64,000 nt of DNA from Paenibacillus hemerocallicola (GTDB lineage Bacteria; Bacillota; Bacilli; Paenibacillales; NBRC-103111). The stretch covers positions 1 to 64,000 of the forward strand of contig NZ_VDCQ01000056.1 in NCBI RefSeq assembly GCF_006265175.1. The letters run 5' to 3'. Position numbers and translations under genes: made by a program. The notes below the pieces were generated by a model. The model did no database searches, had not been told where the DNA came from, and was given only the letters and a program-made list of their open reading frames with translations. Shown here piece by piece: positions 53,342-61,101 of this stretch. Every line of letters begins with the position of its first letter. Positions within the stretch are counted from its first letter, which is position 1.

Positions 53342-53950
53342 ATGATGCATCCGCACACGGAGCTGCGCTTCATTAACGAGCAAATCGGTTTCGGCGTATT
53401 TGCTACGCGGTTCATCCCCAAAGGGACTTTAACATGGGCATTGGACGACCTGGATCAAATTCTGGAGCCGGAGGTCGTGGAGGGGCTGGATGAGGACCGG
53501 AAGAAGCTGGTGAAAAAGTATTCTTACCGCAATCAGTACGGGATGTTCATTCTGTGCTGGGACAACGGGCGGTTCGTCAACCACAGCTTCCACGCCAACT
53601 GCATCGGGACCGCCTACGAGGTGGAAATCGCCGTTCGCGATATATACCCCGGGGAGCAGTTGACTGACGACTACGGATCATTGAATGTGGATGAGCCGTT
53701 CGAATGCTTTCCGGAGGAAGGAACCGACCGGACCCGGGTCATGCCGGGCGATTTGCTTCACTATGCGGATGTATGGGATGCTCAGGCGCTGGAAGCTTTC
53801 CGGCACTACAACGAAGTAGAGCAGCCGCTCGCCCACCTGATCCGCGAGGAGTTCAAGGATAAGGTGGAGATCGCGGCGACGCTGGGCAAGCTGATCGATT
53901 CCATTCGTGTCATTTATTTGGAACGGGACTCGAGAAGCGCGGCCAGATGA
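53342..53950 (+). CDS. SET-domain protein
   Basis: About 202 residues. SET core elements are visible: GFGVFATRFIPKGTLTWAL at the N-terminus, FVNHSFHANCIGTAYEVEIAV (the NHS/C pseudoknot region), and GEQLTDDYGSL near the end of the core. In eukaryotes this fold methylates Lys in histones. In bacteria it is found sporadically, with few known substrates. The C-terminal ~80 residues are helical. ATG at 53342 follows GAGGAG by ten bases; ATG at 53309 is an alternative. The last 37 bases overlap the end of the converging ABC transporter gene. Confidence 0.85.
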   Translation: MMHPHTELRFINEQIGFGVFATRFIPKGTLTWALDDLDQILEPEVVEGLDEDRKKLVKKYSYRNQYGMFILCWDNGRFVNHSFHANCIGTAYEVEIAVRDIYPGEQLTDDYGSLNVDEPFECFPEEGTDRTRVMPGDLLHYADVWDAQALEAFRHYNEVEQPLAHLIREEFKDKVEIAATLGKLIDSIRVIYLERDSRSAAR

Positions 53951-56055
53951 GGGGCTTGCTCGATCAAGTCCCGGAAAAACTCGCGCTGCAGCGTAATAAA
54001 TACGACCGGCGTCAACGTGTGGATCGTAGCCGTACGGGGAATGTTGCGGAGCAACGCGACTTCCCCGAAGAAGTCTCCGTCGGATAATACGGCGACCCGC
54101 TTGCTATCGCCGAGCCCGTCCTTCTTCATCACCTCGACCTTTCCCCGTACAATGACGTAAAACTTGTCCCCCGGATCTCCTTCGTGAATAATCGTCCGAT
54201 CGTTGGCATACGATTCCGTCGCAAAAAAACGGGAAATGTTATGCAAGAAGGCATCGTCCATGTCCGAGAAAATCGGAAACAGCTTAAGCCGCTCCGCCCG
54301 AACCTCCACGTGGTACCCGTCATCGCTGAAATCGAACCCGGTCTGCTTCTGCCACGACTGTTTGTAGCGTCCATCCGGGCGCTGCAATAATTGTCGGTGC
54401 GAGCCTTGCTCAGCAATTTCCCCTTGGTGCAGCACATAGATACAGTCGGCGTGTTCGGCCGAAGCGAGACGGTGAGTCACCGATATAACGGTCCTCGTGG
54501 CGGTTAATCGCTGCAGCGTCTTGTTGATGGCCGCTTCCGTGGCAGGATCGAGCGCCGACGTCGCTTCATCCAGAATCAGGATGGCCGGATTGCGTACGAT
54601 CGCCCGGGCGATCGCCACACGCTGCCGTTGTCCGCCGGACAGGCGTCCGCCCCGTTCGCCGACATCGGTGTCATAGCCGTCCGGCAAGCTCATAATGAAG
54701 TCGTGAATTTCCGCCGAGCGAGCCGCTTCCATCACTTCGTCGTCGGTGGCTTCAGGCTTGCCGAGACGGATGTTCTCCCGAATGGAGGAGCGGAACAGAA
54801 AGCTTTCCTGGAAAACGATCCCGATCCGGGAACGGAGCGACTGCAGCGTCGTTTGGCGGATGTCGGTTCCGTCGTACAGAACGGCGCCGTGCTGCGGATC
54901 ATAGAACCGCATAAGCAAATTGATAATCGTGCTTTTGCCGGAACCGCTGGCTCCGACGAAAGCGGCATACGTTCCCTTCGGAATCGTAAGGCTAATCGCG
55001 TTCAGACTGCGCTGCCCGACACTGTAGCCGAACGACACGTCGCGGAATTCAATCGTACGTTCGAAGGGCGGCAGTGGGGCGGCCTGCGCATCATCCGCAA
55101 CGGACGGCCGTTCATCCAAAAGCTCGCGAATCCGCTGCATCCCCGTGGTCGCTTGAATGAACTGGGGCGCAAGCCAGGTGATCGCCGCTACCAGATAGCT
55201 CAGGCTGATCAGAATGGCGCTGAAGGCGAGCAGCGAGCCGATCGAGAGAAACCCGAAGAATGCCAGTATGGATCCGGTGCATATAGTCGTCAGGTTGAGG
55301 ATCATCGTACCCATGTTGGTCGTGCGGTCGATCAGGAAGTTCGTAAAGCTGGAGCGGGTGGACAAGCTTCTGTAACGGTCCATGCGGTCGTCGAACCGCC
55401 GGATGAACAAGGGCTGCAGCCCGAACGCCTTAATGACCGGCTGGGCGCTGACGTTTTCCTGGACGGCGACGGCGATGTCCGCCTGCTCCTCCTTCAGCTT
55501 GTAGCTCGCATCGTACGCCTTTTGCCCGAACAGCTTCGGGCCGATGAGGCAAAGCGGCAGCCCGATTACGGCGAGCAGAGCCAACTGCCACTGGAGAACG
55601 AAGAGCACAGCCACGTTCAACAGAAGTCCGAGCACGGACAAAATCGCGTAAGGGATCAGCATAATAAAGGCATCGATGGAAATGAGATCGTTATTGAACC
55701 GCGACACGATGTCTCCGCCGTTCACCCGGTGGTAATAATCGGCGGACAGGCTTTGCAGCTTTCCGAACATTCGCCGGTAGTAGTCCGTAACGATGCGGGA
55801 GCCGAGTCCGGCGAACATGCGGTCGCGGTATATGCCGATCACGACCGAAGCGAGGGCGCCCGTCACCATCAGGCCGAGAATAAGCAGGAGTAGTCCGTAC
55901 CGGTGCGGGACGATGGCGAAATCGACAATAAATTTGAAGCTGAGCGGCATGAAGGTCTCATAAGCCAGTTCGACAAGAAGGGCGGCCAACAGCAGTGCGG
56001 TTCGCAGCTTGTATTGCACAAACGAATTCATGACCGAGCGAACGAAGGAAAGCAT
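53914..56055 (-). CDS. ABC exporter fused to a cyclic-nucleotide-binding domain
   Basis: 713 residues. The N-terminal ~300 residues are a type IV exporter membrane domain with six segments. The ATPase follows: Walker A GASGSGKST near 368, LSGGQRQRVAIARAI near 471, Walker B ILILDEATSALDP near 495, and the H-loop SVTHRLAS. After a linker a CNMP-binding domain occupies ~588-710 (LFPIFSDMDDAFLHNISRFF; IIHEGDPGDKFYVIVRGKVEV; GDFFGEVALLRNIPRTATIH). The phosphate-binding-cassette part FGEVALLRNIPRTA keeps the Arg and Glu usual for cyclic nucleotide binding. It would dimerise in the membrane; gating of export by a cyclic nucleotide is inferred from the domain order. Cargo unknown. Confidence 0.9.
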   Translation of the reverse strand: MLSFVRSVMNSFVQYKLRTALLLAALLVELAYETFMPLSFKFIVDFAIVPHRYGLLLLILGLMVTGALASVVIGIYRDRMFAGLGSRIVTDYYRRMFGKLQSLSADYYHRVNGGDIVSRFNNDLISIDAFIMLIPYAILSVLGLLLNVAVLFVLQWQLALLAVIGLPLCLIGPKLFGQKAYDASYKLKEEQADIAVAVQENVSAQPVIKAFGLQPLFIRRFDDRMDRYRSLSTRSSFTNFLIDRTTNMGTMILNLTTICTGSILAFFGFLSIGSLLAFSAILISLSYLVAAITWLAPQFIQATTGMQRIRELLDERPSVADDAQAAPLPPFERTIEFRDVSFGYSVGQRSLNAISLTIPKGTYAAFVGASGSGKSTIINLLMRFYDPQHGAVLYDGTDIRQTTLQSLRSRIGIVFQESFLFRSSIRENIRLGKPEATDDEVMEAARSAEIHDFIMSLPDGYDTDVGERGGRLSGGQRQRVAIARAIVRNPAILILDEATSALDPATEAAINKTLQRLTATRTVISVTHRLASAEHADCIYVLHQGEIAEQGSHRQLLQRPDGRYKQSWQKQTGFDFSDDGYHVEVRAERLKLFPIFSDMDDAFLHNISRFFATESYANDRTIIHEGDPGDKFYVIVRGKVEVMKKDGLGDSKRVAVLSDGDFFGEVALLRNIPRTATIHTLTPVVFITLQREFFRDLIEQAPHLAALLESRSK

Positions 56056-56234
56056 GGAGTCCTCCTGCGGCAGATAGTCCGGTTGACGGACGGATTCCCT
56101 CTATTTTATCACGAATTTCCATCATGAAGTGATAAAACACCCGAGGAGGCGGGCGATCGCCCGCGTCGCGATGCGCCTTACAAATCCCATACGAAAACCT
56201 TGACGGCCGCGAGTCACAAATCGTTGCATTTTGG

Positions 56235-56278
56235 TGTGATCGCAATCACAAGGGCGATGGCTTCGTCTTGCGTATACT
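56235..56278 (+). promoter_or_regulatory. Crp/Fnr-type site and promoter of hmp
   Basis: TGTGA-N6-TCACA (56235-56250) is an exact Crp/Fnr-type palindrome. TATACT at 56273-56278 is a -10; transcription would start near 56285, placing the site centre at about -42.5, the class II activator position. No good -35 is present, as expected for an activated promoter. Confidence 0.7.
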
Positions 56279-56316
56279 TGGTTCATGCCAACTATTGCGA
56301 AAGCGGGGAAACGATT

Positions 56317-57579
56317 ATGCTAAGCGAAAAAACGATCCGGATCATCAAGTCGACGGTGCCCGTGCTGGAAAAGCACGGAACGGAAATTACGACGCGCTTC
56401 TACCAAATGCTGTTCGCCAACCATCCGGAGCTGCTGAACGTGTTCAATCACGCCAATCAAAAGCAAGGGAGACAGCAGGCCGCGCTGGCCAATGCCGTAT
56501 ACGCCGCGGCGAAATATATAGACAAGCTGGAAGCCATTTTGCCCGTTGTGAAGCAGATCGCTCATAAGCATCGCAGTCTCGGGGTCCAAGCGGAGCATTA
56601 TCCGATCGTCGGGCACCATCTGCTTGGCGCGATCCAGGACGTGCTCGGCAGCGCGGCTACGGACGAGATCCTGGAAGCCTGGGCGGAGGCGTATGGACTC
56701 ATTGCGGATGCCTTCATCGGCGTAGAGCGCGGGCTGTACGAGCAAGCCGAACGTCAAGCGGGCGGCTGGGCCGGATTCAGGAAATTCCGGGTCGATCGGA
56801 AGGTGAAGGAGAGCGACGCGATTACTTCCTTCTACCTGGAGGCGGAGGACGGAGAGGCGATTGCGGCGTTCGAGCCGGGGCAATATGTCAGCTTGAAAAT
56901 GGACATTCCGGGAGAGGGCAACACCCATATTCGCCAATACAGTCTTTCCGATGCCCCCGGCAAGCCGTATTACCGGATATCCGTCAAGCGGGAGGACGGA
57001 ACGGAGGATCGGGCGGCAGGCAAAGTATCCGTCTATTTGCACGAACGTGTCCGGGAGGGCGACACGCTGCTGCTATCGGCGCCCGCAGGGGAGTTTGTTT
57101 TGGAACGGAACGATGAGCGGCCTGTCGTCTTGATCAGCGGAGGAGTCGGACTGACGCCGATGGTCAGCATGCTGAATACGCTCGTAGAGACGCAGCCCGC
57201 GCGCCGGGTAACGTTCATTCATGCCGCCCGGAACGGCAGGCTGCATGCGATGAAGGATCATGTCGAGGAGATTGTCCGCAAGCATGAGCATGTACAAGTG
57301 TACTGGTGCTATAACGAGCCGGAGGAAGAGGATAACGTGGACAATGCTTTCCATAAACACGGCTACGTCGATCATGCTTGGCTGGAATCGATCGTGTCGG
57401 ACAAAGACGCCGGTTATTATTTCTGCGGCCCCGTTCCTTTTATGAGGGCAATCAACGGTGCGCTTAAAGCCATGGAAATCCCGGACGCCGATATCCATTA
57501 TGAATTTTTCGGTCCGGCCGGAAGTCTGGAGCCCGTATCGGAACAAAAACCGGAAGTACTATCCGGGCAAAGGCCGTAA
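56317..57579 (+). CDS. hmp: Flavohemoprotein (nitric oxide dioxygenase)
   Basis: 420 residues. Globin domain (1-140) with distal Tyr in TRFYQMLF and Gln in NHANQKQGRQQAAL, and the proximal His in QIAHKHRSLGV. FAD-binding domain next (HIRQYSLSDAPGKPYYRISVKRE), then the NAD-binding domain (LISGGVGLTPMVSML; YYFCGPVPFMRAI; EFFGP). It converts NO to nitrate with oxygen and NADH. ATG 56317 is chosen over the longer frame since the promoter and Crp/Fnr site lie within that extension. A Crp-family gene lies tail-to-tail eight bases beyond its end. Confidence 0.95.
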   Translation: MLSEKTIRIIKSTVPVLEKHGTEITTRFYQMLFANHPELLNVFNHANQKQGRQQAALANAVYAAAKYIDKLEAILPVVKQIAHKHRSLGVQAEHYPIVGHHLLGAIQDVLGSAATDEILEAWAEAYGLIADAFIGVERGLYEQAERQAGGWAGFRKFRVDRKVKESDAITSFYLEAEDGEAIAAFEPGQYVSLKMDIPGEGNTHIRQYSLSDAPGKPYYRISVKREDGTEDRAAGKVSVYLHERVREGDTLLLSAPAGEFVLERNDERPVVLISGGVGLTPMVSMLNTLVETQPARRVTFIHAARNGRLHAMKDHVEEIVRKHEHVQVYWCYNEPEEEDNVDNAFHKHGYVDHAWLESIVSDKDAGYYFCGPVPFMRAINGALKAMEIPDADIHYEFFGPAGSLEPVSEQKPEVLSGQRP

Positions 57580-57587
57580 CGGCCGTT

Positions 57588-58094
57588 TCATTCCGAGGCG
57601 GATTGCGCCCGCAGCAGCCGATTGACCGTCTCGCGCCGAAGGCCGATGAATTGTCCGATTTCATCCTGAGTCAGAATATCGGTTATCGGTACAGAGGCGA
57701 TATGGGTTTGAAACCAACCTTGTAGCTTCCGCAGCTTCTCTGCGGGAGCCGCTTCGGTCAACTGGTCGATCCGCTGCTGCATCATTCTCAGCTTGTCCTG
57801 CAGCTGCAGCGCGATATCGCGGTATTTCCGGGGATCTTGCTCCAGGCTGCGGTACCATTCCGAAGGAGAGATCGCCTCGATTTCGCTCGTAACCAACGCA
57901 ACGGCAGTGCCGTAGTAGGGGTTCGGCGAGAGCAGGGAATGGTGCGGAATAAGCTCGTCGGGCACGATCATGTTTACGAGAGTCGAATTGCCGTCCGCAT
58001 GGAGGCGTACGATTTTGAGAAGACCTTTGTGCAGACGGTAAAGCGGCCCCGACTCCCCTTGGCGGAACAAGGTCTCGCCTTTATGCAAAATCAT
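57588..58094 (-). CDS. Crp/Fnr-family regulator without cysteines
   Basis: About 168 residues from ATG 58094. A cNMP-type barrel (ILHKGETLFRQGESGPLYRLHKGLLKIV), a dimerisation helix (DIALQLQDKLRMMQQRIDQL) and an HTH (LTQDEIGQFIGLRRETVNRLL). There is no Cys in the chain, so it is not an iron-sulfur oxygen sensor. The start overlaps the end of the methyltransferase gene by 14 bases, so the two are co-transcribed. The perfect Crp/Fnr-type site before the neighbouring hmp gene is a candidate target. Confidence 0.85.
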   Translation of the reverse strand: MILHKGETLFRQGESGPLYRLHKGLLKIVRLHADGNSTLVNMIVPDELIPHHSLLSPNPYYGTAVALVTSEIEAISPSEWYRSLEQDPRKYRDIALQLQDKLRMMQQRIDQLTEAAPAEKLRKLQGWFQTHIASVPITDILTQDEIGQFIGLRRETVNRLLRAQSASE

Positions 58095-59112
58095 CCGCAG
58101 TATCCCCCGATCTTGTACAAACCGTAATGTGTCTCGAGAACGAGCCCTTCCTCGCAACGCACCGTTCTGCTATGATAAATCCAGCATCCTCGATCATGCC
58201 GTCGATCGATTCGATGGAGACAATAACCGCCTTGCGGGCGATTCGGCGTGCGTGCCGCAGGATGAAGAGCTGTTCCTGCGGCGTAATTCTGGATACCAAA
58301 TTGTACGGCATGTCGACGATGGCTGCATCGTAGTCTTCTGTAATATCGGAAATATTGCCCAGCTCGACAACGCCCGTCAGCCCGAAGTGAGCCAAATTTT
58401 CGCGCGCCCCGCGGACGACGAGCGGGTTTATGTCGCGTCCGACGATATCGATTCCCATCGAGAGAGCTTCCACGAGTACCGTCCCGACGCCGCAGCACGG
58501 ATCGATTGCCCGGATGCCGGATACGCGGGGAACGGCGATATTCGCGATAGCTCTGGCCGTGCGGGCAGGAAGCGCGATGGAATAGCTGCCGGGCTTATTC
58601 TTATGACGGAGCCAGACGGATTTATTTTTCGTGCAGGGGCCGAGATACCAGCTTCCGTCCATAGCAGCAACTATGCCGAATACGCGATCGGGATCGCGTA
58701 CGTCCGCTTTGCCGCGTATATGCGCTCCCACTTGACGCTCGATGGCACGCTGCTCCGCATAATCGGGTTGCAGGGACGCTTCCAGGCCGTTCCGCTTCAC
58801 GAACATGACCTTGAACGTCGCTCCGTTCAGCTGCAGCTCTTCGGCTTGTTCCGCTATGTCGGCCACGCTTGCGCCTTCGAAGAGAACTTCGATTCGTTCC
58901 TTCACGAACGGGCTGCGGCTCGGATCGAGCCGGATATCGCTATGCACGATGTTGGGCGGCGCATCGGCCCCGAACAAGGAGCGCAGCTCCAACCGGCACA
59001 AAGAAAGCTCGTCCTCGTGACAAGCGTATGTATATAGAAATCGGGGCGATTGCCGGGAACTGTTCAAAGGATGACCGACCTTTTTTCGTATCGAATGGGG
59101 ATGCTCATCCAA
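58081..59112 (-). CDS. UPF0020/Trm11-like RNA or DNA methyltransferase
   Basis: 343 residues. The N-terminal part resembles a THUMP-like region (FLYTYACHEDELSLCRLELRSLFG). The C-terminal Rossmann domain has AdoMet motif I AIDPCCGVGTVLVEALSMG, motif II DIVGRDINPLVV and the catalytic DMPYNL (in place of NPPY). This is typical of guanine-N2 tRNA methyltransferases of the Trm11 type. It is the first gene of an operon with the Crp regulator. The first ~20 residues may not be part of the protein. Confidence 0.82.
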   Translation of the reverse strand: MDEHPHSIRKKVGHPLNSSRQSPRFLYTYACHEDELSLCRLELRSLFGADAPPNIVHSDIRLDPSRSPFVKERIEVLFEGASVADIAEQAEELQLNGATFKVMFVKRNGLEASLQPDYAEQRAIERQVGAHIRGKADVRDPDRVFGIVAAMDGSWYLGPCTKNKSVWLRHKNKPGSYSIALPARTARAIANIAVPRVSGIRAIDPCCGVGTVLVEALSMGIDIVGRDINPLVVRGARENLAHFGLTGVVELGNISDITEDYDAAIVDMPYNLVSRITPQEQLFILRHARRIARKAVIVSIESIDGMIEDAGFIIAERCVARKGSFSRHITVCTRSGDTADDFA

Positions 59113-59153
59113 ACAATACTAGCATTTGTCCGCAAAAGCAAAGGGGGAGGCGC

Positions 59154-59471
59154 ATGGAGCCTTACACGCAGCGGGTACTCGAGATTATTAAAGGAATACC
59201 GGCGGGCCGCGTCATGACATACGGTCAAATCGCGGGCGAGGCCGGCCACCCGCGTGGAGCGAGGCAGGTCGTAAGGGTGCTGCACGCGATGAGCCGGGCC
59301 CACGGACTTCCGTGGCACAGAGTCGTTAACGCCAAAGGGGAAATCGCGATTATGGACGACGAGCTGAGATTCACGCAGACGGCACTGCTGGAGAGCGAGG
59401 GCGTTCCTGTCGACGACAGAGGGCGTATCGAGCTGGCAAGCTATCGGTACACGCCGGACTGCGACGGCTGA
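59154..59471 (+). CDS. Alkyltransferase-like protein (ATL)
   Basis: 105 residues, only the DNA-binding half of the MGMT fold: RVLEIIKGIPAGRVMTYGQIA, GARQVVRVLHAM, then LPWHRVVNAKGEI. The active-site PCHR of true alkyltransferases is PWHR here, so it cannot accept alkyl groups. ATL proteins bind O6-alkylguanine and flag it for nucleotide excision repair. ATG 59154 follows AAGGGGGAGG. A catalytic family member is at 27214. Confidence 0.92.
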   Translation: MEPYTQRVLEIIKGIPAGRVMTYGQIAGEAGHPRGARQVVRVLHAMSRAHGLPWHRVVNAKGEIAIMDDELRFTQTALLESEGVPVDDRGRIELASYRYTPDCDG

Positions 59472-59519
59472 TGGGCCGAATGTTACCAATAGATGAATTC
59501 GGTTAGGGAGGCGTGAGTT

Positions 59520-60113
59520 ATCGCCGTCTACGTATATGAGGCCGTACCTGTCGTCCTCGCGGGAATCGTATTTCTGGCGATGGTGTCTATCGTCTACGCG
59601 AGCTGGCGGAACGGGATTTCCCCCATGCCCTCGTCGGCCCGGGTACGTACCGCCGTGGCCGAGGAAGTGAATCGGCTCGCCACGTACGGAACGATCGTGG
59701 ATGCGGGGTCAGGCTGGGGAACGCTCGCCTTCGAGCTGGCGCGACGTTGTCCGGGAAGCCGGATTATCGGTATCGAGAATTCCCCGGTGCCTCTGTGGAC
59801 AGCCCGGTGTCTTGGCAGGCTCGCCTTCCGCTACAGGCAGGGAGCCGGAATCGCCATGGAGCCTCGCATCCGGTTCATCCGGGGAGACTTGTACGACTAC
59901 TCTTACGAAGGTGCAGACGTGGTCGTCTGCTACTTGTACCCTGGAGCGATGAAGAGGCTCGGCCCGATTTTGCGCAAGCGGCTGCCCACGGGTGCCCGAG
60001 TGATTAGCGTTTGCTTTGCGATGCCCGGCTGGGTGCCGGAGCGGGTCGTCGTTTGCGGCGATGCGCTCCATACGAAGGTCTACGTATATGCTCCCGCAGA
60101 GTGCGGGGAATAA
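59520..60113 (+). CDS. Membrane-anchored class I SAM methyltransferase
   Basis: 197 residues if it starts at ATC 59520. A membrane segment (VPVVLAGIVFLAMVSIVYAS) is followed by RNGISPMPS and an AdoMet fold: motif I IVDAGSGWGTLAFELA, IIGIENSPV, and DVVVCYLYPGAM. The only standard start, ATG 59580, cuts into the membrane segment and has no ribosome binding site. GGGAGG ends eight bases before the ATC, and the frame has a stop just upstream. A non-canonical ATC start is therefore likely. The substrate is unknown; the family is found as membrane-tethered methyltransferases. Confidence 0.72.
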   Translation: MAVYVYEAVPVVLAGIVFLAMVSIVYASWRNGISPMPSSARVRTAVAEEVNRLATYGTIVDAGSGWGTLAFELARRCPGSRIIGIENSPVPLWTARCLGRLAFRYRQGAGIAMEPRIRFIRGDLYDYSYEGADVVVCYLYPGAMKRLGPILRKRLPTGARVISVCFAMPGWVPERVVVCGDALHTKVYVYAPAECGE

Positions 60114-60135
60114 AATCTGCAGACTGATGCAAGCT

Positions 60136-61053
60136 TTATCGGACATTCCCCAGTTTATCCGGGTTCAATACGATATAAATAGCTTCCAGCAGATCGTTCT
60201 CCACATGAAAGGAAATGACGGTACTAGGTTCCCCGTCCACGTACGTAACGATTCCGGTTTGCCCGTTGACGACGGACGTCTTGTAGGAGAAGCCGGGAGG
60301 AGCTTTCTCCAGAATGCCGGCCAGAAACGGAACGATCCGTTCGGCTCCGAGGATCGGACGAACAGCCGCCCTTACTTTGCCTCCGCCGTCCGAATACAGA
60401 GCGGCGTCCTTGGCCAGCAAATTCATCAGCGTGCCGAGATCGCCGGTCGACAGAGCGTGGACGAACCGGTTGACCAGTTGTGCGGTATGCTCGCCAAGCG
60501 CTTCAGTCTGCTTGCGCGAGGCCGATCCGGCTTCCTCGTCTACCGGCGGGCGAACGCCGATGCTTCGTTTGGCGCGGTGGAAAATTTGCCGGCAGTTCGT
60601 ACTGCTCTTGCCGACAATGTCGGCAATTTCGTCGTATTCGTACTGCAGCACCTCCCGCAGCAGGAAGACCGCCCGTTCCACCCAGGACAGCTGCTGCAGA
60701 AGCAGCAAGTAAGCGGTCGAGACCGATTCGTTTCGTACGTACGCCTGGAGCGGGTCGTCGCCAAGGTCCGAATCGTCTGCAACGATAGGCTCGGGTAGCC
60801 ACGGTCCTACATAGAGCTCCCGCTGCTTCTGCGCGGAGCGCAGCCGATCGATGCAGCGGTTGGTGACGATTTTGCACAAATACGATTTTCCGCTGCGGAT
60901 GCGCTCGGGCTCCGGCGCCGCATTCAAGGATAGAAACGCCTCCTGCACGATATCCTCCGCATCCATGACGCTTCCGAGCATCCGATAAGCAAGGGAAAAC
61001 AACAACGGTTTGTAAGAGGCATACAACTGTTCTATCGATAACGGAGCTTCCAT
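60136..61053 (-). CDS. ECF41 (SigJ-type) sigma factor
   Basis: About 305 residues. Sigma regions 2 (YKPLLFSLAYRMLGSVMDAEDIVQE) and 4 (YEYDEIADIVGKSSTNCRQIFHRAK) are followed by a SnoaL-like C-terminal domain of ~110 residues with the DGGGKV motif conserved in ECF41 factors, which controls their activity in place of an anti-sigma factor. ATG at 61053 follows AAAGGGG; a GTG at 61074 overlaps that site. It lies 49 bases after a flavoprotein gene on the same strand. An exact ECF41-type promoter precedes that gene, so the operon should be self-activated. Confidence 0.9.
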   Translation of the reverse strand: MEAPLSIEQLYASYKPLLFSLAYRMLGSVMDAEDIVQEAFLSLNAAPEPERIRSGKSYLCKIVTNRCIDRLRSAQKQRELYVGPWLPEPIVADDSDLGDDPLQAYVRNESVSTAYLLLLQQLSWVERAVFLLREVLQYEYDEIADIVGKSSTNCRQIFHRAKRSIGVRPPVDEEAGSASRKQTEALGEHTAQLVNRFVHALSTGDLGTLMNLLAKDAALYSDGGGKVRAAVRPILGAERIVPFLAGILEKAPPGFSYKTSVVNGQTGIVTYVDGEPSTVISFHVENDLLEAIYIVLNPDKLGNVR

Positions 61054-61101
61054 GATCGGGACACCCCTTTCCACTCCAATTTTCCGAAAGTCGGCCGAGT
61101 C

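Noticed and set aside
54628-55893. Long plus-strand frame opposite the ABC transporter (about 421 codons)
   Set aside because: It is the mirror of a GC-rich, strongly conserved gene; its translation is low-complexity and resembles no family.
56200-56316. Upstream extension of hmp
   Set aside because: It contains the Crp/Fnr site and -10 element, and flavohemoproteins start at the globin domain.
57588-58094. Crp-like gene as the iron-sulfur oxygen sensor Fnr
   Set aside because: There is no Cys in the protein.
58129-59037. Plus-strand frame of about 302 codons opposite the Trm11-like gene
   Set aside because: Antisense shadow; the minus strand has clear AdoMet motifs.
60016-60798. Plus-strand frame opposite the ECF41 sigma gene
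   Set aside because: No ribosome binding site and no recognisable domain; the sigma factor is unambiguous.
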